From: JAAYCI01 sp964370445
Lineage (GTDB): Bacteria; Bacillota; Clostridia; Oscillospirales; Ruminococcaceae
Direction: 5' to 3'
NCBI GenBank assembly: GCA_964370445.1
Contig: CAYJJK010000080.1
Location: 1 to 11,296 of the forward strand
Length of the DNA: 11,296 bases
Under the pieces are notes generated by a model, which had not been told where the DNA came from, searched no databases, and worked only from the letters and a program-made list of their open reading frames with translations. The first letter of the stretch is position 1; each line of letters opens with the position of its first letter. Position numbers and translations under genes: made by a program. Shown here piece by piece: positions 1 to 5,400 of this stretch.

Positions 1-367
1 AAAGTGAGTGATACTATAAAAGATCCCTCTTGCTTTATTGCCCGTGTTGGCACAGACGAATTCATGTTTTTTGGAAAGTATTCGCTCTTCGACGACTTTA
101 AAACACAGCGGTTTCATTTTGAAGAATTGTTTAAAGGGATGATAGAAGGCTTAGATAATTTTCAACTTACCTTCCGATATGGAAGATACATTATACCAAA
201 CGGTGAAACAGATATCATCAAAATTGTAAATCGAGTTAACCTTGCGCATTCTAATACAAGGATGGATGGCTTTGGTTTGTTTTGTGACTATGATGAGAAG
301 TATGAAAGCAAACTATTGCGCGAAACAGAGATTACGAATAAGATGCATCTTGCAATGCGCAATGGGG
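1..367 (+). pseudogene. GGDEF domain portion of a GGDEF-EAL cyclic-di-GMP signalling protein (5' end off window)
   Basis: The reading frame is open from the first base, so the gene begins upstream of the window; the GTG at 4 is probably not the true start. The translation contains ARVGTDEFMFF, which aligns with the RxGGDEF active-site loop of diguanylate cyclases but has Thr for the second Gly. It ends in MHLAMRNG, the usual GGDEF-to-EAL linker, where most family members continue with E-F-x-V-Y-x-Q-P-K. Known of the family: GGDEF domains make cyclic di-GMP, and degenerate copies joined to EAL often act as regulatory or GTP-binding modules instead. The GTDEF site suggests, but does not prove, loss of cyclase activity. 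The frame runs into a block of Ns at 368 and does not match the frame of the EAL half after it, so the whole 1-1097 gene is broken as given. The domain assignment is firm; the pseudogene status depends on the gap. Confidence 0.75.
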
Positions 368-377
368 NNNNNNNNNN
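368..377. other. Assembly gap (10 Ns)
   Basis: Ten Ns interrupt the GGDEF-EAL gene exactly in the linker where the EAL domain begins. With exactly ten bases the GGDEF half (frame 1) and the EAL half (frame 3) are out of register. The usual linker (NGEFxVYxQPK) would need roughly 14 to 17 bases here to restore the frame. The N count is therefore probably a placeholder and not a measured length. Bases just beside the gap may also be less reliable: the codon at 381-383 reads Arg where the family has Pro. Confidence 0.95.
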
Positions 378-1097
378 CAACGCAAATTTAGTGTGGGTGA
401 AGAAAAACTTGTAGGTGCAGAAGCGCTTGTACGTTGGACGGAATAAGATGGAAAAATGCTATTCCCGGGTGAGTTTATTCCTTTATTTGAAAAGAACGGT
501 TTTATAGAAAACTTGGATAAATATGTGTTGCAGCAAACGTGTAAATTTGTCCATCACTGGCAGGAAATGGGGTATGGATACCTTAAAGTGTCGGTAAACC
601 TTTCACGAAAAAATCTGTCGAACCCATCTATTGTTGAAGAAATTGTATCGATAATAGACGAATATAATGTGCCGCACAAATATATTGAAATTGAGTTAAC
701 GGAGTCTGCTGCTGTAGAAAATGAGGAGGCATTATCTGAATTTTACTCAGAGATACATAGCAATGGAGTGAAAACATCTATCGATGATTTCGGTGTGGGG
801 TATTCTTCACTCAGTATGCTAAAAACCCTACATGTGGACACCTTAAAAATGGACAGGAGCTTTTTTGTGGGCGAAGAGTCTGCGATGCGAAGTGATAAAT
901 TAATTGATGGCATAGTTAAGCTGTCGCACAGTTTGGGGTTGTATGTTGTGGCAGAGGGGATAGAAACAGGCGAGCAAATCGAAATTCTCAAATCGGCACA
1001 ATGTGATGCGATTCAGGGCTACTTTTACTCTAAGCCCATTTCCGTTGACGAGTTTGAGGAAAAGTATAGGGGAATGATGCCAAAAGCTCTATTATAG
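378..1097 (+). pseudogene. EAL-domain cyclic-di-GMP phosphodiesterase portion, interrupted by an in-frame stop
   Basis: Reading from 378 gives the start of an EAL domain: GAEALVRW, with the signature Glu-Ala-Leu at 420-428. A TAA at 444-446 follows, then the same frame continues unbroken to 1097. The downstream part, callable as an ORF from the ATG at 456 (213 aa), keeps the other EAL landmarks in that numbering: VNLS at 47-50, ELTES at 80-84, DDFGVGYSS at 110-118, LKMDRSF at 130-136, AEGIET at 166-171 and QGYFYSKP at 187-194. Known of the family: EAL domains hydrolyse cyclic di-GMP to pGpG using these acidic residues, Asn, Lys and two metals. A product starting at 456 would lack the catalytic EAL Glu and should be inactive, and no ribosome binding site precedes that ATG. 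If the TAA is a sequencing error beside the gap, the intact protein would have a complete EAL site. Confidence 0.85.
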
Positions 1098-1248
1098 ACA
1101 AATTATGTTGAGTGGTTGGAATGTAGCTGGAAGTTCAGGGGTTGCCACCTTGCTTTGCATAACATAGGCTGGTGGTTGCGGTATTGTCTTTATTAAAAAA
1201 AGTACAAAAGAGTAAAAAAACAAATGGGATTGTAAAACGCTATTTTCT
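1098..1248 (+). promoter_or_regulatory. Putative lysO leader region (ligand unknown)
   Basis: This non-coding stretch lies between the EAL frame and the terminator in front of lysO. I found no convincing -35/-10 pair in it. Short strings recall the 3' half of a lysine riboswitch: AGCTGGAAG near 1126, GGGGTTGCC near 1138, GGCTGG near 1168, and CGCTAT at 1238-1243 just before the terminator. The highly conserved AGAGGNGC/AGTA part of that aptamer is not recognisable, so I do not call one. A lysine-codon-rich frame opening at GTG 1172 also crosses it but has no evident ribosome binding site. A leader role is inferred only from the terminator position. Confidence 0.25.
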
Positions 1249-1284
1249 GTTCGAGGGAAATCTTACTTTTCCTCGAACTTTTTT
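1249..1284 (+). terminator. Rho-independent terminator, possibly a lysO attenuator
   Basis: A 12-bp stem (GTTCGAGGGAAA at 1249-1260 with TTTTCCTCGAAC at 1267-1278, one G-T pair) closes a 6-base loop and is followed by six Ts. It lies about 150 bases after the EAL frame and could simply end that transcript. Only 12 bases separate the T run from the lysO ribosome binding site, leaving no room for a promoter. lysO transcripts must therefore pass through this hairpin, which is the layout of transcription attenuation. Confidence 0.85.
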
Positions 1285-1307
1285 ATGGTGTAAAGTGGAG
1301 GTTTTGC

Positions 1308-1586
1308 GTGGGTGTTATTGCTATTATGCTAGTGGGTGTATTACTGGGAAACAAATTGTTGCCACACAAATGTAAGAGCCTAATTGAGAAAATTCAATTT
1401 TTTTGTGTGGTTGTGCTCATCTTTATAATGGGAGTGTCTATAGGTAGCACGGAGGGTGTTTTTTACGATTTGCTCAATATAGGGCTAACAAGCACTGTGT
1501 ATGCAATTGTTCCTATTATTTTTTCTGTTTTTTTTGTGTATGCATTAACCAAAAAAGCCTTTTTTAATAAGGGGGAGAAAAAGTGA
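1308..1586 (+). CDS. lysO: LysO family transporter, N-terminal half (split lysine exporter)
   Basis: This 92-aa protein has three hydrophobic segments (about residues 2-15, 29-47 and 58-80) and a basic C-terminus, matching the N-terminal third of the roughly 300-aa LysO/YbjE lysine exporter family (DUF340). The segment IMGVSIG at 40-46 corresponds to the FMGIS region of E. coli LysO and is echoed by FVGLSIG in the partner protein, consistent with an internal repeat in the family. The GTG at 1308 is chosen because GGAGG at 1297-1301 sits 6 bases upstream. The stop overlaps the start of the next gene (GTGA), so the halves are probably translated together and assemble in the membrane as one exporter. 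Splitting LysO into a short and a long gene is, to my recollection, common in Clostridia and does not imply a mutation here. Substrate (lysine, perhaps analogues) is inferred from the family. Confidence 0.75.
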   Translation: MGVIAIMLVGVLLGNKLLPHKCKSLIEKIQFFCVVVLIFIMGVSIGSTEGVFYDLLNIGLTSTVYAIVPIIFSVFFVYALTKKAFFNKGEKK

Positions 1587-2173
1587 TTATCATTACGATA
1601 ATAGCACTAATTTTTGGGGTTTTTGTGGGTGCCAAAATAGATTTGCCGATTATTGACTGGTTTGTGCAACATAAGGAAATCATACTGTATGTATTGATGT
1701 TTTTTGTAGGGCTTAGCATAGGGCAACATAAGGGGATATTGCATGAGATAAAAAAACACCATGTAAAAATCTTTTTAATACCTTTGGGCATCATAGTAGG
1801 TTCTTTATTTGGCGGGCTGGTTTGCAGTATGTTGACTGGCCGAGGTTTGAATGATAGCCTTGCAATTGTCAGCGGATTGGGATGGTATAGTTTGGCCGGC
1901 GTTAGCATTACGGACCTAGCCGGAGCAGAGCTTGGTAGCATTGCTTTTATCAGCAATTTATTAAGGGAATTGTTTTCTTTTGCGTTAATTCCGGTTATTG
2001 CAAAATATCTTAATCTTTATACCTGCATAGCACCGGCAGGTGCAACAAGTGAAGATACGGCTTTGCCGATGCTAATGAAATATACAAACCCAACCATTGT
2101 TGTTTTGGCAATTTTCAATGGAGTTATGTGTTCTGCAGCAGCACCTATTTTAATTTCTATATGCTATTTATAG
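1583..2173 (+). CDS. lysO: Lysine exporter LysO family protein, C-terminal part
   Basis: This 196-aa, strongly hydrophobic membrane protein matches the C-terminal two thirds of LysO (DUF340). Diagnostic matches include SGLGWYSLAGVSITD at 97-111 (E. coli has SGFGWYSLSGILLTE), GSIAFISNLLREL at 118-130 and AGATSEDTALPML at 152-164 (E. coli GATSMDFTLPVL). The acidic residues E129 and D158 lie where the family keeps intramembrane acids thought to take part in proton-coupled export. It has about five or six membrane segments. Translation should start at GTG 1583, overlapping the preceding stop by 4 bases, with GGGGGAG at 1571-1577 as ribosome binding site. Together with the 92-aa partner it should form one lysine exporter that relieves excess intracellular lysine. 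No terminator with a T run was found directly after it. Confidence 0.85.
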   Translation: MIIITIIALIFGVFVGAKIDLPIIDWFVQHKEIILYVLMFFVGLSIGQHKGILHEIKKHHVKIFLIPLGIIVGSLFGGLVCSMLTGRGLNDSLAIVSGLGWYSLAGVSITDLAGAELGSIAFISNLLRELFSFALIPVIAKYLNLYTCIAPAGATSEDTALPMLMKYTNPTIVVLAIFNGVMCSAAAPILISICYL

Positions 2174-2285
2174 CAAGATATGCTCTTTTGGGTTCATATC
2201 ATTCTCAGTTGAATCGGCAGCTATAGTTTGCACGGTAGAGAAGAGTAGAACCCATTTATAAAACATTACAAGTGGAGGCAGCCAT

Positions 2286-2801
2286 ATGGAACTACAGTTT
2301 AGAAAGTGTACGATGAAGGATCTTGATATGCTGCTGCCGTTTTCTAAAGCCTGTTTTTATGAAACTTACAGTTCAATGAATACAGCCGAGAACATGGAAA
2401 GTTACCTCAGTACTGCATTTGAATACAGTTGTTTCAAAGAAGAGCTGCAAAATAGGCACTCTTTCTTTTATGTGTTATTTTGCGATGGGGAGTTGGTGGG
2501 GTACTTGAAATTAAACGGCCATGAAGCACAAAAAAATATCCAAGATAAAAGGTCTTTGGAGGTGGAGCGCATTTATGTATCACAAGCGCACCACGGGAAA
2601 AAGCTGGGGAAATATTTGATGGATAGAGCGGTGGACATTGCTAGAGAGCAGGGGATGGAATATCTTTGGCTTGGTGTTTGGGAAAAGAATACAAAGGCAA
2701 TTTGCTTTTATAAAAAGAACGGGTTTTACAAAATAAAAGAGCAGTGGTTCCAAGTGGGCAAAGAGGCTCAGCTGGATTTTGTATTAAGAAAAGATTTATA
2801 A
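2286..2801 (+). CDS. paiA: PaiA-like GNAT N-acetyltransferase (probable polyamine acetyltransferase)
   Basis: The 171-aa protein is a single GNAT domain closely resembling Bacillus subtilis PaiA, which acetylates spermidine and spermine with acetyl-CoA. Shared stretches include TAENMESYL at 33-41, LEVERIYV at 91-98, LWLGVWEKNTKAICFYKKNG at 127-146 (PaiA has WLGVWEKNENAIAFYKKMG) and the matching length. The acetyl-CoA loop is AHHGKKLGKYLM at 101-112; the usual Q/RxxGxG motif has Lys in place of its central Gly, a variant seen in other GNATs. ATG 2286 is chosen because GGAGG at 2274-2278 precedes it by 7 bases. It stands alone between the exporter and the cobalamin operon on the same strand, with no evident link to either. 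The fold is certain; polyamines as substrate are inferred from similarity, and another amine substrate is possible. Confidence 0.85.
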   Translation: MELQFRKCTMKDLDMLLPFSKACFYETYSSMNTAENMESYLSTAFEYSCFKEELQNRHSFFYVLFCDGELVGYLKLNGHEAQKNIQDKRSLEVERIYVSQAHHGKKLGKYLMDRAVDIAREQGMEYLWLGVWEKNTKAICFYKKNGFYKIKEQWFQVGKEAQLDFVLRKDL

Positions 2802-2846
2802 GCAAGTATTTAGCAATGGGTTTGTAGGAAAGAAACTCTCAGTTAG

Positions 2847-2975
2847 GCCCGTTATCTTGCGGGCACCAATTTTCATAGGAAAGCGCTAGAATTTTATAAA
2901 AGGCTTTCTTTTCACAAGTTTGATGCCCTTGTTTTGTTGGCGCTGGAAAAACTCCCAAATAATGGTATATTTTGA
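2847..2975 (+). pseudogene. Possible remnant of a GNAT or VOC-type gene (weak)
   Basis: Between paiA and the cobalamin promoter, the frame at 2847-2975 reads without interruption from a TAG at 2844 to a TGA at 2973. It contains RKALEFYKRLSFHKFD (2877-2924), which resembles the A-x-x-FYK-x-x-GF motif at the end of GNAT domains, including paiA itself (KAICFYKKNGF), and also the start of VOC/glyoxalase domains. There is no ATG start, no ribosome binding site and no recognisable partner sequence, so if real it is a decayed piece. Chance similarity is a serious alternative. Confidence 0.25.
2877..2912 (+). terminator. Weak candidate terminator after paiA
   Basis: GAAAGC at 2879-2884 pairs with GCTTTC at 2903-2908, extendable by two outer pairs, with an 18-base AT-rich loop and a following TTTT at 2909-2912. 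The stem is short and the loop long, so termination efficiency is doubtful. It is the only hairpin-plus-T candidate I found between paiA and the cobalamin promoter. Confidence 0.3.
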
Positions 2976-2984
2976 TAAAAATAA

Positions 2985-3013
2985 TTGACATATTGAGCGT
3001 AAAATGATATCCT
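2985..3013 (+). promoter_or_regulatory. Sigma-70 type promoter of the cobalamin operon
   Basis: A perfect -35 hexamer TTGACA (2985-2990) is separated by exactly 17 bases from TATCCT (3008-3013), a 4 of 6 match to the -10 consensus, in an AT-rich setting. Transcription would begin near 3020, just ahead of the riboswitch. No equally good promoter was found between here and cbiH, so it probably drives the whole cbi operon. Confidence 0.75.
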
Positions 3014-3035
3014 ATTTACAGTAATTAACCATTAA

Positions 3036-3267
3036 GAGCTTGTCGAAGGGTGCACACAGTGTTTGCTGGCAGCCTTCGTTAAATGGAATGGGGTGCAAAG
3101 CCCCGCGCCTTTTTGGCACTGTAAGCGTGAGATATTTCCAAAGCGGAGCATCGCTTGAACGAAAGTTCGCCACTGCAATCGTTTGATTGTGGGAAGGTAG
3201 GAAATTATCGTAAATGCAGTTTGCATTCTATCGCGAGTCAGGAAACTTACACTTTCTTTTTGTAAGC
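3036..3267 (+). ncRNA. Cobalamin (adenosylcobalamin-class) riboswitch
   Basis: The core of a cobalamin aptamer can be read in order. Stem GAAGG/CCTTC spans 3045-3049 and 3073-3077; TTAAATGGAAT follows at 3079-3089; the GGGG-TGCAAAG-CCCC hairpin is at 3090-3104; GGCACTGTAAG is at 3115-3125. GCCACTG is at 3169-3175, the CAATC/GATTG hairpin at 3176-3189, GGGAAGG at 3191-3197, an AATGCA/TGCATT hairpin near 3213-3227, and the B12 box GAGTCAGGAAACTTACA at 3235-3251. The B12 box departs from consensus at its 3' end (ACTTACA for ACCTGCC). Adenosylcobalamin binding would fold the aptamer and reduce expression. The intrinsic terminator at 3347-3382, ahead of cbiM, makes premature termination the likely mechanism. 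GCTTGT (3038-3043) can pair with GTAAGC (3262-3267) as a closing stem. The family call is firm; exact ends are approximate. Confidence 0.92.
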
Positions 3268-3346
3268 CAATAGTTTTGTCAAAATTGTGAGAGCAGGCAC
3301 TGTTTGGCAGGCGCTTTTCTGAAAGATATTGTATAGTGGCAAGTAT

Positions 3347-3382
3347 AGATGTGTTGATTTCAAAATCGACACATCTATTTTT
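3347..3382 (+). terminator. Riboswitch expression-platform terminator
   Basis: AGATGTGTTGATTT (3347-3360) is complementary, with one G-T pair, to AAATCGACACATCT (3363-3376). Fourteen positions can pair in principle; the real loop is probably TCAA. The stem is followed by ATTTTT at 3377-3382. It lies between the aptamer and the cbiM ribosome binding site and should stop transcription when cobalamin is bound. I could not identify a convincing antiterminator strand by eye. Confidence 0.9.
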
Positions 3383-3414
3383 GGTTAACTTAATATTTTT
3401 TGGAGGTTGTTCGT

Positions 3415-4167
3415 ATGACAAAATTTGAAAAGCTTCTTGTCTCGATGTCCTTTGTGATGGTGTTTTGTTTTGGCGTATTGCCAAGTGTAAATGCTATGCA
3501 TATCATGGAGGGGTTCCTTCCGCTCACTTATAGCATCACGTGGGGCCTTGCCAGTTTGCCATTTTTAGTGATTGGCCTTATTAAAATCAAAAATATTGTA
3601 AAAGCGCACAGAAAAACCTTGATTATACTTGCCATGGTTGGGGCGTATGCATTTGCATTATCGGCTCTAAAAATTCCAAGTGTAACAGGCTCGTCCAGCC
3701 ACCCAACCGGCACCGGCCTAAGTGCAATCTTGTTTGGCCCTAGTGTAACGGCTGTGCTTGGGTTTATTGTACTTTTGTTTCAAGCCTTGCTTTTGGCACA
3801 TGGTGGTTTAACAACGCTTGGAGCCAACACTTTCAGTGCTGCAATTGCAGGGCCTTTTGTGGCCTTTGGAATCTATCAATTGTTTGTGCGCATGAAATGG
3901 AACCGTAACGTTGGCGTTTTTTTGGCAGCATCTTGTGGTAATTTGTTTACCTACTGCATGACAAGCTTGCAACTAGCGCTTGCTCATCCTTCGCAAAATG
4001 GCGGTGTGATGGCTTCACTTGTTGAGTTTATGGGGATTTTTGCCATCACTCAAGTGCCACTTGCCGTTGTGGAAGGTTTGTTGACCATGGTGGTAATGCT
4101 GGGGCTTCGCGCTTATGCGCAGCCGGAGTTAAAAGAAATTGGTTTTGTAAGGGAGATCGTAAAATGA
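3415..4167 (+). CDS. cbiM: Cobalt ECF transporter substrate-capture protein CbiM
   Basis: This 250-aa membrane protein is the substrate-binding component of the CbiMNQO energy-coupling-factor cobalt importer. A signal peptide (about residues 1-27, ending PSVNA) precedes MHIMEGF. In this family cleavage exposes an N-terminal Met-His whose backbone and His bind Co2+. Other family signatures are SSHPTGTG at 94-101 with the metal-binding His96, HGGLTTLGANTFS at 129-141 and TQVPLAVVEGLLT at 212-224. About six further membrane segments follow. The start is ATG 3415, with GGAGG at 3402-3406 eight bases upstream; an upstream TTG at 3400 lies before that site and is not used. It ends in an ATGA overlap with cbiN. 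It is the first gene after the cobalamin riboswitch, so repression by cobalamin is expected. Ni2+ is the alternative metal for CbiM-like proteins, but the setting indicates cobalt. Confidence 0.96.
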   Translation: MTKFEKLLVSMSFVMVFCFGVLPSVNAMHIMEGFLPLTYSITWGLASLPFLVIGLIKIKNIVKAHRKTLIILAMVGAYAFALSALKIPSVTGSSSHPTGTGLSAILFGPSVTAVLGFIVLLFQALLLAHGGLTTLGANTFSAAIAGPFVAFGIYQLFVRMKWNRNVGVFLAASCGNLFTYCMTSLQLALAHPSQNGGVMASLVEFMGIFAITQVPLAVVEGLLTMVVMLGLRAYAQPELKEIGFVREIVK

Positions 4168-4469
4168 GTAAAAATACAACAATTGTGTTGGTTTCATTGA
4201 TTGTGGCGGTTCTTATTGTGGTGTTTCCGTTGGTATGGGTTCAAGATTCTGAATTTGGTGGTGCGGACGGGCAGGCCGAAGGTGTGATTGCCGAAATCGC
4301 ACCAGAGTATGTGCCTTGGGCCGAAAATGCCATTGCACCTCCAGGCGGCGAAACAGAAAGTCTTTTGTTCTGCTTACAGGCAGGCCTTGGTGCAGGAGTG
4401 TTTTGTTTTGCGTTTGGTTATTTTGTGGCAAGAAAAAAATTCGCCACAAAAAATGAGGGAGAAAAGTGA
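4164..4469 (+). CDS. cbiN: Cobalt ECF transporter accessory protein CbiN
   Basis: This 101-aa protein has the standard CbiN layout: a membrane segment at about residues 5-26, an extracytoplasmic loop, and a second membrane segment at about 67-88 with a short basic tail. The loop carries the family signatures FGGADGQAE at 31-39, YVPWAENAIAPPGGETESLL (49-68), and LQAGLGA at 71-77. CbiN helps load the metal into CbiM through this loop and is needed for transport in the Cbi systems studied. The ATG overlaps the cbiM stop (ATGA), and its stop overlaps the GTG of cbiQ, so all three are likely translationally coupled. Nothing appears unusual in sequence or length. Confidence 0.95.
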   Translation: MSKNTTIVLVSLIVAVLIVVFPLVWVQDSEFGGADGQAEGVIAEIAPEYVPWAENAIAPPGGETESLLFCLQAGLGAGVFCFAFGYFVARKKFATKNEGEK

Positions 4470-5398
4470 TATCATCTTTTATAACAGGCATTGCAGTTTT
4501 CGCACTCACTTGTGGAAAAATGAATGTGTATGCCTGCGTGGCGCTTAGCGTATCGGTGGCAATTGCCTTGTATTGTTTTAGGGGAAAAACCACGGTACTT
4601 CTAAGCACCGTTTCGATAGATTATTACGCACAAAGCTCAAAACTCAACGAGGTGAATGCGTTCATCAAACTGGTTTTTGCACTGGCAATGCTGCTATGGG
4701 TTGTTGCTTGCCCATCTAATCTTGTTGCAATATTTGTGCTGATTTGCATGTCCGTCATTACACTTTTTGTGGGAAAAACCAATGCGTCTTACTATTTGAA
4801 AGTTATCCTTGTGCCGGGTATGTTTATTGTACTTAGTGGCATTTCCTTGGCTTTTGACTGGGGTGTAGCACCCAGCTTGTATTTTGACATTCCTTTAGCA
4901 GGAGGCTATTTGAGTGTGACACAAGAAGGGCAAGCACATGCTACCGGTGTGATTTTGAAGGCTTTGGCGGCTGTGAGTTGTCTTTATATGCTAAATTTAT
5001 CCACACCTGTATCAGAATTGCTTGCGGTTTTGCGGAAAGTTAAGGTGCCTTCTTTGCTTTTGGAGCTTTTATATTTAGTTTATCGTTATATTTTTGTTGT
5101 TCTTGCGATGCTTTCGGCCATGAGTACGGCCAGTAAAACTAGGCTGGGTGGTGCGAATATTCGCGCGCAAATGTCATCGTTTTTAGGGATAGGCAGCACT
5201 TTGCTGTTGCGCTCGCTTAAACGTGCCCGCTTGAGTTTTGATGCCATGGAATCTAGATGCTATGATGGGGAAATCGCCTTTTTAACAGAGGAAAAAACCA
5301 TCAAAATACACCAGATAGTGGCAATGGCTGCTGTGTTTTTTGCAACGGTGGCATTAGGGGTGCTGGAAGAAAGTGGGGTGTTGGTATCCATCTTCTAG
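4466..5398 (+). CDS. cbiQ: Cobalt ECF transporter transmembrane protein CbiQ, with N-terminal extension
   Basis: This 310-aa protein is the T component linking CbiM to the ATPase CbiO. The conserved CbiQ beginning, IDYYAQSSKLNEVNAFIKL, appears only at residue 51. The first roughly 48 residues are extra and hydrophobic, with possible membrane segments at about 4-16 and 20-37. CbiQ proteins are usually about 220-260 aa. The coupling-helix region is recognisable as RSLKRARLSFDAMESRCYDG (249-268); the usual Ala-Arg-Gly motif has Cys after the Arg. The start at GTG 4466 is supported by the 4-base overlap with cbiN and GAGGGAG at 4455-4461; an ATG at 4520 would give a shorter form. The stop lies two bases before cbiO::cbiK. 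The function is sure, while the role of the extension is unknown. Confidence 0.93.
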   Translation: MISSFITGIAVFALTCGKMNVYACVALSVSVAIALYCFRGKTTVLLSTVSIDYYAQSSKLNEVNAFIKLVFALAMLLWVVACPSNLVAIFVLICMSVITLFVGKTNASYYLKVILVPGMFIVLSGISLAFDWGVAPSLYFDIPLAGGYLSVTQEGQAHATGVILKALAAVSCLYMLNLSTPVSELLAVLRKVKVPSLLLELLYLVYRYIFVVLAMLSAMSTASKTRLGGANIRAQMSSFLGIGSTLLLRSLKRARLSFDAMESRCYDGEIAFLTEEKTIKIHQIVAMAAVFFATVALGVLEESGVLVSIF

Positions 5399-5400
5399 AA

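Noticed and set aside
1172..1375. 67-codon frame starting at GTG 1172, rich in lysine codons, considered as a leader peptide
   Set aside because: It runs through the terminator and into lysO with no nearby stop, and lacks a ribosome binding site. The lysine codons may only reflect A-rich sequence. It is mentioned in the leader finding as an alternative.
2189..2254. Inverted repeat TGGGTTC/GAACCCA after lysO, considered as a terminator
   Set aside because: Only 7 bp with about 52 bases between the arms and no T run after it.
3400..3414. TTG at 3400 as the cbiM start
   Set aside because: It overlaps the ribosome binding site itself; ATG 3415 has ideal spacing and gives a normal signal peptide.
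3032..3484. Open frame on the minus strand of 150 codons across the riboswitch and the start of cbiM
   Set aside because: It lies antisense to a well-supported aptamer and terminator and to CbiM, has no family resemblance, and no ribosome binding site was seen.
4213..4608. Minus-strand open frame opposite cbiN and cbiQ, and many similar ones opposite cbiD, cbiF, cbiG and cbiH
   Set aside because: All are mirror frames of confidently identified genes, with low-complexity or implausible protein composition.
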